Source: Hyphomonas sp. Mor2
Lineage (GTDB): Bacteria; Pseudomonadota; Alphaproteobacteria; Caulobacterales; Hyphomonadaceae
Reading direction: 5' to 3'
DNA: 64,000 nucleotides
NCBI RefSeq assembly: GCF_001854405.1
Contig: NZ_CP017718.1
Span: 2,108,001 to 2,172,000, forward strand
Each line of letters starts with the position of its first letter. Within the stretch, counting starts at the first letter, position 1. Under the pieces are notes generated by a model, which saw nothing but the letters and a program-made list of their open reading frames with translations, did no database searches and had not been told where the DNA came from. Shown here one piece after another: positions 35,348-43,289 of this stretch. Position numbers and translations under genes: made by a program.

Positions 35348-36471
35348 GAGCACTCTCCAGACAGGCTGGCCACGCGGTGCGGGATTACAATGCCGCCAAT
35401 CGCCGTAGCGCTGATCTCACCGCTGGACAGATCAGACAGCAGGGAATCATATCGCCCGCCCGCCGCGAGCGGCCGTAGCCTGGCAGCCTCGCTTGCCGCG
35501 GATGCGATCTCGAAGACGAAGCCGTCATAATAGGTGAACCGTCGTCCGAACCGGGTGGCGAATTGGGCGCCCCCAAGCAGGGATTTGAATTCAGATTGCG
35601 CCAGGCGTTCGGTGCGCTCGGCAAATGTCTCGAGCGTTTCGTTCAAGCCTTCCAGACCCGCGTCTCGCGCTAGGTCCGCCAGGGCTGCCGGGGCGTCCTG
35701 GAACGGGACTTCAAGGGCCAGAAGCTGCGTCAGCACCGCATCTGTTTCAGGCGAAAGCGTCGACCCGGTCGCAGCCTGCGCACTTTGATACAGGCGCTCA
35801 ACCACTTCTTCGCCGGTGCGCACGCCGACGGGCTTGAGGCCGGTCATGGCGTAAATATCGTCGACAAAGGACGCGACGTCCTCGCGGCCCATGCCTTTCA
35901 AACGGTTCGACATACTGTTCGCGCTGCCGCCTTGCCCGGCCAGATAGGCCCGCACGCCGCCTTCCTGACGAAAGGCCCGCTTCAGGCCCGCCGCGACGTC
36001 CTCTGGCAAACCGAGCGCATCAACAAAGCGCGGAAAAATGGACAAGTCGCCAAAAGAAGTTTCACCAGAGCCGACCCCTGCCGCGGTGCAGGCTTCCGCA
36101 ATCGCCTCGAACACCCAGACATCTTGCGACACACCACGCGGCGCCGCGAAGCGTTCAAGGCCGACCTGTTCATATTCGACCGGCTCACCCGCCACGGAGG
36201 GCAATCGGAAGACCGGCCCGCGATAGCGCCGGACGGCTTCCGCCGTCCGCCCCTGTCGGCGCGCTGCGATCTCCGCCAAAGCGACGGGCAGCGTGAGATC
36301 GGGACGCAATGCCCATTCCCGACCTTCGGCATCGGCAAAGGTGCAGATCCGGCTGCGGACGACCTCGCCCGACAATTCCAGCGGCACCGACGCTTCAATG
36401 ATGATTGGCACGTCGACCGCCTCGCCGCCGCGCGCCGCGATCGCAGCTGAGACTTTTTCGGACACGCTCAC
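35344..36471 (-). CDS. hisZ: ATP phosphoribosyltransferase regulatory subunit
   Basis: HisZ is a class II histidyl-tRNA synthetase paralogue that cannot charge tRNA but activates and regulates HisG. The 375-residue protein has ALRPDLTLPVALAEIAA, FRLPSVAGEPVEYEQVGLE and, at the end, YYDGFVFEIAS and AAGGRYDSLL. It starts at a GTG overlapping the hisS stop (GTGA) and overlaps hisG downstream, so all three are cotranslated. Confidence 0.92.
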   Translation of the reverse strand: MSVSEKVSAAIAARGGEAVDVPIIIEASVPLELSGEVVRSRICTFADAEGREWALRPDLTLPVALAEIAARRQGRTAEAVRRYRGPVFRLPSVAGEPVEYEQVGLERFAAPRGVSQDVWVFEAIAEACTAAGVGSGETSFGDLSIFPRFVDALGLPEDVAAGLKRAFRQEGGVRAYLAGQGGSANSMSNRLKGMGREDVASFVDDIYAMTGLKPVGVRTGEEVVERLYQSAQAATGSTLSPETDAVLTQLLALEVPFQDAPAALADLARDAGLEGLNETLETFAERTERLAQSEFKSLLGGAQFATRFGRRFTYYDGFVFEIASAASEAARLRPLAAGGRYDSLLSDLSSGEISATAIGGIVIPHRVASLSGECS

Positions 36472-37943
36472 TGATCGGCCTCCAGAATCGCCCGAAGCCG
36501 CGCGATCATGTCGCCGCGCGGTGCTTCGAACTGGCCAGGACGCGCTTCGCGATACTCTTCATTGCTGGCAATGGCCGCCGCCTGACGGGCGCCCTCTTTC
36601 AGATCCTTGATGGTGACGACACCTTTTTCCAGCTCGTCACTGCCAACCATGACCACGGCGGGTGCGCCGCGCCGATCAGCATACTTCATCTGCGGTCGCA
36701 TCCCGGAACTGCCCATATAGGCCTCGGCGCGAATACCGGCGCGGCGCAGCTCGGTGGCAAGCTTCAACGCTTCGGACGGATCTTCGCGGTCCATGTTCAG
36801 GACAACGACTGGGCCATTCAGCGCTCCGATCGCACCGCTGATCGAAAATGCCGCCGCCAGTCGGCTTACCCCGACGGAGAACCCGGTCGCGGGAATTTTC
36901 TCGCCGGTGAAGCGGGCGACAAGGTCATCATATCGCCCGCCGCCGCCGACCGATCCGATCCGGACCGTGTTGCCGTCCTCATCCTGGGTCTCCTTGAGCA
37001 GCTCGGCTTCGAAGACAGGGCCGGTATAATATTCCAGTCCGCGCACGACGGAGGGATCGATGGTGACATCCGTTTCCGGCGCACCGAGCGCTTGCAGTCC
37101 GCGCGCGATCGCTTCCAGTTCGGCGAGCCCAGCGGCCGCTTCCTCGCCGGTGCCGACGGCTTGCCCGAGCGCTTCAAGCGTCTCGCCCCGGGTTGCGCGA
37201 CCGGCTTCGGCAAAAGCCAGCACGGTCTTCACTGCGACAGCGTCGAGCCCCGCGCCCTTGGTGAAGTCGCCGCTTTCATCCATGCGCCCCGCGCCGAGCA
37301 GATCGGCGACGCCGCTGGCGCCAAACTTGTCGAGCTTGTCGAGCGCGCGGAGAATGGTCAGGCGCATCGCCTCGTCTGTGGCCCCAACCTGTTCGAGCAC
37401 GGCATTCAGCAATCGGCGTGTATTGACGCGAATGGTGAACTCGCCGTCCGCAGCGCCCGCCGCCCGCATGGCTTCAGCGGCCATGGCAATCATTTCGGCA
37501 TCGGCATGGGCGCCCGCTGCGCCGACTGTGTCTGCGTCGCATTGCAGGAATTCGCGGAACCGGCCCGGGCCAGGCTTCTCATTGCGCCAGACCGGACCTG
37601 CCGCATAACGCCGAAACGGCTTCGGCAGGGTCTGCCAGTTCTCCGCCGCGAACCGGGCCAGCGGCGCTGTCAGATCGTAGCGCAGGCTCATCCATTGTTC
37701 GTCATCATCCTGCAGCGCGAAGACACCGGCATTCGGGCGATCATCATCTGGCAGGAACTTGCCGAGCGCATCGGCATATTCGAACGCGCCGGTCTCCAGG
37801 CCTTCAAAGCCCCAGCGCCGATAGACGCCGGTAATCTTCTCGATCATGGCCTGCTCTGCATGGATCAGATTTTCGCGCTTGTCCGGAAAGCCACGCGGCT
37901 TGCGCGCCAGATCGATCGGTTTCGGCTGTTTGGTCTTGCCCAT
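36468..37943 (-). CDS. hisS: Histidine-tRNA ligase
   Basis: The class II synthetase attaches histidine to tRNA-His. From the ATG at 37943 it has 491 residues, on the long side for the family and typical for this lineage. Motif 2 is FRRYAAGPVWRNEKPGPGRFREFLQCD (cited only in part), then RGLEYYTGPVFE (histidine A motif) and GGGGRYDDL. The C-terminal anticodon-binding part carries VVLNMDREDP. The open frame runs upstream through the tRNA gene, but that part is not protein-like. Confidence 0.95.
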   Translation of the reverse strand: MGKTKQPKPIDLARKPRGFPDKRENLIHAEQAMIEKITGVYRRWGFEGLETGAFEYADALGKFLPDDDRPNAGVFALQDDDEQWMSLRYDLTAPLARFAAENWQTLPKPFRRYAAGPVWRNEKPGPGRFREFLQCDADTVGAAGAHADAEMIAMAAEAMRAAGAADGEFTIRVNTRRLLNAVLEQVGATDEAMRLTILRALDKLDKFGASGVADLLGAGRMDESGDFTKGAGLDAVAVKTVLAFAEAGRATRGETLEALGQAVGTGEEAAAGLAELEAIARGLQALGAPETDVTIDPSVVRGLEYYTGPVFEAELLKETQDEDGNTVRIGSVGGGGRYDDLVARFTGEKIPATGFSVGVSRLAAAFSISGAIGALNGPVVVLNMDREDPSEALKLATELRRAGIRAEAYMGSSGMRPQMKYADRRGAPAVVMVGSDELEKGVVTIKDLKEGARQAAAIASNEEYREARPGQFEAPRGDMIARLRAILEADQ

Positions 37944-38005
37944 TTCGATTGCCTTTATCTCGGGTCGCGGTCCGTCTAGACGAAGCCGCAGCTGGTGTGA
38001 AGCTT

Positions 38006-38079
38006 TGGATGCCGGGGCTGGGATCGAACCAGCATTGACCGAGTCAAATTCGGTTGTCCTACCATTAGACGACCCGGCA
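38006..38079 (-). tRNA. tRNA-Gln (anticodon TTG)
   Basis: The cloverleaf on the minus strand closes with TGCCGGG/CCCGGCA, a D arm GTCT-AATGGTA-GGAC, an anticodon stem ACCGA/TCGGT with loop ATTTGAC (anticodon TTG), a 4-nt variable loop, a T arm GCTGG-TTCGATC-CCAGC, and an encoded TCCA 3' end. The loop has A at position 32 instead of the usual pyrimidine. It lies 62 bp upstream of hisS on the same strand. Confidence 0.93.
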
Positions 38080-38371
38080 AAGGTCGGATCGGTGGACACT
38101 CTGAATTCACGTCAATCGAAGTCTGGATTTATGAAAACATGAGGCGCACCGAGATCATTCGCGCCTCGTCGGGCGCGTCAGGTCTGTTGATGATGGTGAT
38201 GCAGTCTTGTTTTCATGCGGCGGCGGATATCGACAGAACGCCAAAAGGTCAAGCCTGGTCTTTCGGTGAAGATTTCCAGTGAACGAGCGAGAATCGATAA
38301 AATTTCAAGGATAAATCAACCGTAAGTTATCGCCTGCCGCCTATAGTCACGGGCAAAGCAGGGCAATCGAT

Positions 38372-39550
38372 TTGAAACGTTTTTTTACCCTACTCGGCGC
38401 CATGTCCCCAAGCACCAAGCTGGTGCGCGACGATGGCAGCTTCATTCTGTCGACGGAGGATATCCAACGTCGACGAATGGTGTTTGTCGCAGGTTTCGGT
38501 CTGGTGATGACCGTGATGTACACGGTCCTGCAGGTCTTTCTGCTCGGCTTTGACAGCACCGCCTTGTTCAATATGGCCACCGGCATTGTTGGCGCCGCCA
38601 TTTGCGCCCTGGGCTTGAGATTCGCCCTGTTCAGCGAACGCCCGCAGCCGATGATCCGGATCCTGCTGCTCGCCTTCTCGGCTCTGGTCTGGGGTGAGAT
38701 TGCCCTGGCCGGAGGGATCTCCGGATATCATGTCGGGATCCTGCCCGTGTTGCCCGTCATCGCGGCCATCCTGCTCAGCGCCCGCGATACGATCCTGTTC
38801 ACGGCGCTGAACCTGCTGGTGGTGCTCGGCATTGCCGGGCTCGCCTATAGCGGCTCTTACCTGCCTGCTTTCACGATTGCACCGGAAACCGACCTGCTGA
38901 TGTCATCCTTCATGATCATCCTGGCCATCCTGGGCTGTGGCGGCGCAGCGGTGACGCTGGTGCTGCAGAGTGAGAAAGTGAACCGTCAGCTGCTCGACCT
39001 GGTGGAATACCAATCGCACCTCGCCGCGCATGATGCGCTCTCTGGCCTCGGCAATCGCATCCGCCTGCAACAGCGTTTTGACGCTTTGAAATCCGGCGAA
39101 ACCTTCGACATCCTGCTGATCGACCTGGACGGGTTCAAGGCGGTCAATGACACGTTCGGCCACAATGCCGGGGACTATCTGATCAAGGCCTTGTCCGAAC
39201 GGCTGCGCGAAGTCACCGATGATGAGGACCTGCTGGTCCGGCTTGGCGGCGACGAATTTGTCATCCTTCTGGAGAATGTCGACGGCACTCTGGCTAGCAT
39301 TCGCAAATATGCCGAATACCTGATCGAAATCCTCAGCCGCCCTTATCTCTGGGACAAGACGGTGCTGCGCATCTCCGCCTCGATCGGTCATGCCCGTTAT
39401 CCGAACCATGGCGCCACGCCGAGCAAGGTCCTGTCTCTGGCTGACAAGGCGCTCTACCAGGCCAAGGATGCCGGCAAGCGCCAATGCATCACCTATGGCA
39501 CGACCCCGACGCCCAAACCGGCGCGCAAAGAGCAGCCGCTGCGCGCATAG
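38372..39550 (+). CDS. Diguanylate cyclase with N-terminal membrane domain
   Basis: The protein makes cyclic di-GMP from GTP. A TTG start at 38372 with AGGG before it gives 392 residues; an ATG at 38402 is an alternative. Six or so hydrophobic segments lie in residues 30-200, then the GGDEF domain with LIDLDGFKAVNDTFGHNAGD and the active-site RLGGDEFVILL. No EAL domain is present. It would link a membrane-sensed signal to motility or holdfast decisions. Confidence 0.9.
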   Translation: MKRFFTLLGAMSPSTKLVRDDGSFILSTEDIQRRRMVFVAGFGLVMTVMYTVLQVFLLGFDSTALFNMATGIVGAAICALGLRFALFSERPQPMIRILLLAFSALVWGEIALAGGISGYHVGILPVLPVIAAILLSARDTILFTALNLLVVLGIAGLAYSGSYLPAFTIAPETDLLMSSFMIILAILGCGGAAVTLVLQSEKVNRQLLDLVEYQSHLAAHDALSGLGNRIRLQQRFDALKSGETFDILLIDLDGFKAVNDTFGHNAGDYLIKALSERLREVTDDEDLLVRLGGDEFVILLENVDGTLASIRKYAEYLIEILSRPYLWDKTVLRISASIGHARYPNHGATPSKVLSLADKALYQAKDAGKRQCITYGTTPTPKPARKEQPLRA

Positions 39551-39725
39551 CGCTGTAATTGAACCCAAAATTGCCGCATTCGGTGCAAATCAGCGCCTAA
39601 AATTCCCGTAACAGTGCAGAAACGACGAAGCCGGGGCTTCCGGTGGCCATCGAACCATGGTTCAACAGCCGCCGAGAATTTGGCCCGGTCCCTATCGATC
39701 GGGTTTGGAAGCAAAGGGCTGGACC

Positions 39726-40421
39726 ATGACCACACTTGCACTTGTCGACGATGACGAGAACATTGTTGCCTCTCTGAAGATCTTCTTCGAAGCCGAGGGC
39801 TACAATGTCCGCACCTATCATGACGGTCTGACCGCCCTTGGGGCCCTGACAGACAGCCCGCCAGATCTGGCCATCCTGGATGTCAAAATGCCCAAGATGG
39901 ACGGCATGGAGCTGCTTAAGCGCCTACGCCAGACCTCGGAGCTTCCGGTCATCTTCCTGACCTCCAAGGATGAAGAGATTGACGAAGTGATCGGCTTCAA
40001 CATTGGCGCGGATGATTTTGTCCGCAAACCCTGCTCGAACCGGCTTCTGTCAGAGCGTGTGAAAGCCGTGCTGCGCCGGTCACGCTCTTTCGATAGCGGC
40101 CCGGAAGATGGCGATGTCAAACCCATCGTGCGGGGACGCCTGACGCTCGATCCGAACCGGCATTCCTGCTCCTGGGATGGACATCCCGTGCGCCTGACCG
40201 TGACCGAGTTCCTGATCCTGCAGGCCCTGGCCCAGCGCCCCGGCTATGTGAAGTCGCGCGACAATCTCATGGACGCCGCCTATGACGATCAGATCTATGT
40301 GGATGACCGCACGATTGACAGCCACATCAAACGGCTGCGCAAGAAGTTCCGCGAAAGCGACAAGGAGTTCGACGCGATCGAGACGCTTTACGGCGTCGGG
40401 TATCGCTACAACGAGAGCTAA
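39726..40421 (+). CDS. OmpR-family response regulator, ChvI-like
   Basis: From the ATG at 39726 the 231-residue protein has a receiver domain ([11 protein letters not shown], phosphoacceptor Asp in [12 protein letters not shown], Thr/Lys in [18 protein letters not shown]) and a winged-helix DNA-binding domain ending [10 protein letters not shown]. The pattern is close to ChvI of rhizobia and Caulobacter, which regulates envelope stress responses. In most relatives the ChvG kinase gene follows; here a lipoprotein gene does. Confidence 0.85.
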   Translation: MTTLALVDDDENIVASLKIFFEAEGYNVRTYHDGLTALGALTDSPPDLAILDVKMPKMDGMELLKRLRQTSELPVIFLTSKDEEIDEVIGFNIGADDFVRKPCSNRLLSERVKAVLRRSRSFDSGPEDGDVKPIVRGRLTLDPNRHSCSWDGHPVRLTVTEFLILQALAQRPGYVKSRDNLMDAAYDDQIYVDDRTIDSHIKRLRKKFRESDKEFDAIETLYGVGYRYNES

Positions 40422-40447
40422 AAAACTCAACTTGGTGGGGTAGAGTG

Positions 40448-40912
40448 ATGAAAACGCAGATTGGAAGCATCGCCCTGGCGATGAGCCTGCTGACGGCTTG
40501 CAGCAGCGAGACAGCTGAGGTGGTGGATCCGTATGCGGATCTTGACGGCGAGACGCTGCTGGTGCGGTTCGAACCGAACCCGGACGTTGAAGACAGCATG
40601 TGCAATCCGAACGTGCATTATGCGATGCGCACACCAGAAGACTATATCTTCCTGAACGTGAACTATGCCGTCGGCGACAACATTACCGGCTCGGGGATCA
40701 ATCTCGCCAATCTGGAAGATAGCGGCGTGGCCCGCACAAACTCGGAACTCAACATGTTTGAGGCGTATGACCGCCCGTGCGCCGAGCTGCAGGTCAAGGT
40801 CACGTCACTGACCTGCCGTACCGCGGCTGAAAGCGATGGGTCCCCCTGTCCGTCCCCGCGCTATGAAGGGACAGAAATGTTTGCAAGCTTTCAAGGCTTG
40901 CCAGACGATTAG
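40448..40912 (+). CDS. Hypothetical lipoprotein
   Basis: The 154-residue protein (GTG at 40445 or ATG at 40448) has a lipobox (LLTAC, lipid Cys at about 17-18) and several cysteines in pairs (SMCNPNVHY, RPCAELQV, LTCRTAA, SPCPSP) that could form disulfides in the periplasm. The family is not recognised. It lies 27 bp after the ChvI-like gene and converges, with a 4-bp overlap, with the Sel1-like gene. Confidence 0.7.
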   Translation: MKTQIGSIALAMSLLTACSSETAEVVDPYADLDGETLLVRFEPNPDVEDSMCNPNVHYAMRTPEDYIFLNVNYAVGDNITGSGINLANLEDSGVARTNSELNMFEAYDRPCAELQVKVTSLTCRTAAESDGSPCPSPRYEGTEMFASFQGLPDD

Positions 40913-41187
40913 TTGGCCAGTTGCAGCCAGGCGCGTGCAGCCGCCAGAGCAGACTTGATGTCTTCCTTGACCAGCATGTCAGCCATTTCCTGACGGCAAA
41001 TCTTTGCCTCGTCATAGCCTTTGAGCACAGCCAGGTTGAACCATTTATGCGCAGCGATCAGATCCTGTTCGCAATCCACGCCTTCTGAATAGGCCAGTCC
41101 CACGCGGTACAGCTCTTCTCCGGTTGCCGTGGCTGCTTCCAGCCCGGTTTCAGGAGCGATATCGGTTGCCATATCTGAATAAGGCAT
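40909..41187 (-). CDS. Sel1-repeat-like small protein
   Basis: The 92-residue protein has the Sel1/TPR core LYRVGLAYSEGVDCEQDLIAAHKWFNLAVLKGY (one repeat, given by its ends only), followed by a short helix. Such short proteins are found in alphaproteobacteria; function is unknown. Its mRNA would carry a hairpin-rich leader. Confidence 0.75.
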   Translation of the reverse strand: MPYSDMATDIAPETGLEAATATGEELYRVGLAYSEGVDCEQDLIAAHKWFNLAVLKGYDEAKICRQEMADMLVKEDIKSALAAARAWLQLAN

Positions 41188-41467
41188 CTTCTTTTTCCTC
41201 TCTCGTTTCGAGAGGTGCTCGACCCTGGTTTTCCAGGTCTCGAGACACCCACCATCACTGTCTCCAATTCCTCGGCGACAGGGGTGAGATTGCCGGAGAG
41301 ACTCTTCTGTATGGTTAACGCGGAAGCGGCCAAACCGGCAGTTCGTTAACGCCAGCTGGGTCGCCGGTTAAGAAAGGCCGGGTTTTTGAGGTGTTTTGCA
41401 TGACACAGGCAGAATTTCTGCCTCAGCGCGTTATCCATAGTGGCAATTTTTGGACCCGCTTTTTGCC
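41188..41467 (-). promoter_or_regulatory. Hairpin-rich leader and promoter region of the Sel1-like gene
   Basis: On the minus strand two hairpins precede the gene: GGTGTCTCGAGACCTGG-AAAA-CCAGGGTCGAGCACC (41214-41249) and CTCTCG-AAA-CGAGAG (41200-41214), whose right arm touches the ribosome site. Three TTAA half-sites occur further up at 41315, 41346 and 41368. The remainder of this 280-bp gap shows nothing else. Confidence 0.5.
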
Positions 41468-43036
41468 CTATCCCGGCACGACCGCCGCGATCAGGCGCGG
41501 TCCAGGCGCGGCAATCGCTTCAGCGAGGGCGGCATCGAACGCCTCAGCCGTGGTCGCTTCCACAGCTGGGACGCCCATGCTGGTCGACAATTGCACCCAA
41601 TCGATATCCGGGCCGCCAATCGACAGCATGTTCTGAGCCGTCGGGCCGGGATTGCCGGCGCCAGTCCGGTAGAGTTCGATATTGAGAATGCGATAGGAAT
41701 GATTGACGAATACGATCGTAGTCACGTCCGCGCCCTCGCGCGCCATGCTCCACAAGGCCTGGTTGGTGTACATGCCAGCGCCATCGCCAGACAGGCACAG
41801 GACTTTTCTCTCGGGCGCGGCCAGCGCAGCCCCAAGCGCCAAAGGCAAGCCTTGGCCGATCGCTCCGCCCGTCAGCATCATCCAGTCATGCGGCTGCGCG
41901 TTCTGAGTCGGCAGATAGGACATCAGGCCATTGGACACGCCGTCATCGGAGACTATCGCATCGACCGGCATATGCCGCGCCATGCTTTGACCCACGGCCT
42001 GCGCCGTCAGGTCGCCCGTTGGCGCATCTGGCACCACCAGGCTCTCAACCGTCGCGGCCTCTTTTGCGCCAATCTCGTCGGCAAGCGCCGCCAAAGTGGC
42101 TGCACTGTCGGTACCCGCATCACCGAGGTTCAACACATCGCATCCGTCCGGCACCAGGAGACTTGGTTTGCCGGGATAGGAAAAGAACGCCACCGGCGCG
42201 CTGGTGCCAGCCAGCAGCATCAGGTCGCTGCCTTCCAGGTCTGCCATCGCCCCTTCGGCAAAATACTGCATGCGCTCTGGCGCATACACGCCAGCGCCGC
42301 GTCGCATTTTTGCGTAGAATGTATCCGTGAGCACCCGAATGCCCGCCGCTTTCAATCGTGCAGCGGCCCGTAATCCCGCCTCGGTCAGGGCCGTGCCATT
42401 GATGATCAGAACCGGTTTGCTCGCCTTGGAGATGGCCTCGGCAGCGGCGCTGATCGTGGCCGCATCGGTGCGGCGCAAGGTCGGCGGTGTCACCACGTCG
42501 CCTGGTATACCGCCTTCCAGCCAGGCGCTGTCGGCGGGCAGCAGGAGAGAGACCGGACCAGCCTTCGGGCCGAAGCTCGCGGCAAAGGCCTCGGACGCAA
42601 GCGCGCCTGTCTCCTCGACCTTGTCGGCGGACTTGATCCAGCGCGAGTTTGGCCCGGCAAGCCCTGCAATGTTCGACGTCAATGGCGCATCATATTTCAG
42701 GTGCGGCACGGCATGGTCCCCAATGACATTGATCATAGGCGTGTTGGCACGCCCGGCATTGTGGATGTTGGCGCCGGCATTCATATAGCCCGCGCCAAGA
42801 TGCAACAGAGTCATCGCCGGCGTCCCGGTGATCCGGGCATAACCGTCCGCTGCGCCCGTCGCGACGCCCTCAAACAGGCACAGAACGGAGCGGATACGTG
42901 GTTCACCATCCAGCGCTGTGACCAGGTGCATCTCTGACGTGCCCGGATTGGCAAAGCAGGCCGTGACGCCATTATCAGCGAGAGTGGAAACCAGCGCCTG
43001 TGCACCTGTGAGCGTATCTGATTGCGGGTCGGTCAT
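41468..43036 (-). CDS. Thiamine-diphosphate enzyme of the acetolactate synthase/benzoylformate decarboxylase family
   Basis: The 522-residue protein has the three ThDP domains: N-terminal ANPGTSEMH with the catalytic glutamate in FEGVATGAADGYAR, a central domain (about 185-320), and the C-terminal cofactor site LCLSGDGAGMYTNQAL...NHSYRI (GDG to N). It resembles many genes annotated as acetolactate-synthase-like, but no regulatory subunit is near. Its neighbour ligase suggests an aromatic or 2-keto-acid route. The substrate is uncertain. Confidence 0.85.
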   Translation of the reverse strand: MTDPQSDTLTGAQALVSTLADNGVTACFANPGTSEMHLVTALDGEPRIRSVLCLFEGVATGAADGYARITGTPAMTLLHLGAGYMNAGANIHNAGRANTPMINVIGDHAVPHLKYDAPLTSNIAGLAGPNSRWIKSADKVEETGALASEAFAASFGPKAGPVSLLLPADSAWLEGGIPGDVVTPPTLRRTDAATISAAAEAISKASKPVLIINGTALTEAGLRAAARLKAAGIRVLTDTFYAKMRRGAGVYAPERMQYFAEGAMADLEGSDLMLLAGTSAPVAFFSYPGKPSLLVPDGCDVLNLGDAGTDSAATLAALADEIGAKEAATVESLVVPDAPTGDLTAQAVGQSMARHMPVDAIVSDDGVSNGLMSYLPTQNAQPHDWMMLTGGAIGQGLPLALGAALAAPERKVLCLSGDGAGMYTNQALWSMAREGADVTTIVFVNHSYRILNIELYRTGAGNPGPTAQNMLSIGGPDIDWVQLSTSMGVPAVEATTAEAFDAALAEAIAAPGPRLIAAVVPG

Positions 43037-43111
43037 GAATTCGGTCTATCCTGCTTGATGTCTGATGAGGGTTTTAGACGGCTGTATCAGAAAATACAGG
43101 CCCAGACCCAA

Positions 43112-43152
43112 GACAGGACGATCGATCGCACGAAGCGATCCATCGTCCTGTC
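43112..43152. other. Stem-loop upstream of the ThDP gene
   Basis: GACAGGACGATCGAT pairs with ATCCATCGTCCTGTC (one mismatch) around an 11-nt loop. It lies 75 bp upstream of the ThDP gene start. A shorter hairpin CTGTAT/ATACAG lies beside it at 43082-43099. It could act in the leader or as an operator. Confidence 0.45.
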
Positions 43153-43267
43153 AAGGTCCGCAGACAAGCCACAAAGGGGATATGGCTGCAGGAGACATAG
43201 TTCTATGTTCCTGCGCCGACAATATCTGACGTGGCGGCAGTGAATTCAAGTCGTCGAATCTGGTGAC

Positions 43268-43288
43268 ACGGGGCTCTGAAAGCCCCGT
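43268..43288 (-). terminator. Hairpin just after the acyl-CoA ligase gene
   Basis: On the minus strand ACGGGGCT-TTCAG-AGCCCCGT begins one base after the stop codon. It has no T run, so it is a weak terminator or an mRNA end-stabilising hairpin. Confidence 0.5.
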
Positions 43289-43289
43289 T

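Noticed and set aside
36405-37979. A 524-residue plus-strand frame
   Set aside because: It lies opposite hisS, which has all class II motifs.
37944-38099. N-terminal extension of hisS
   Set aside because: It reads through the tRNA-Gln gene and is not like histidyl-tRNA synthetases.
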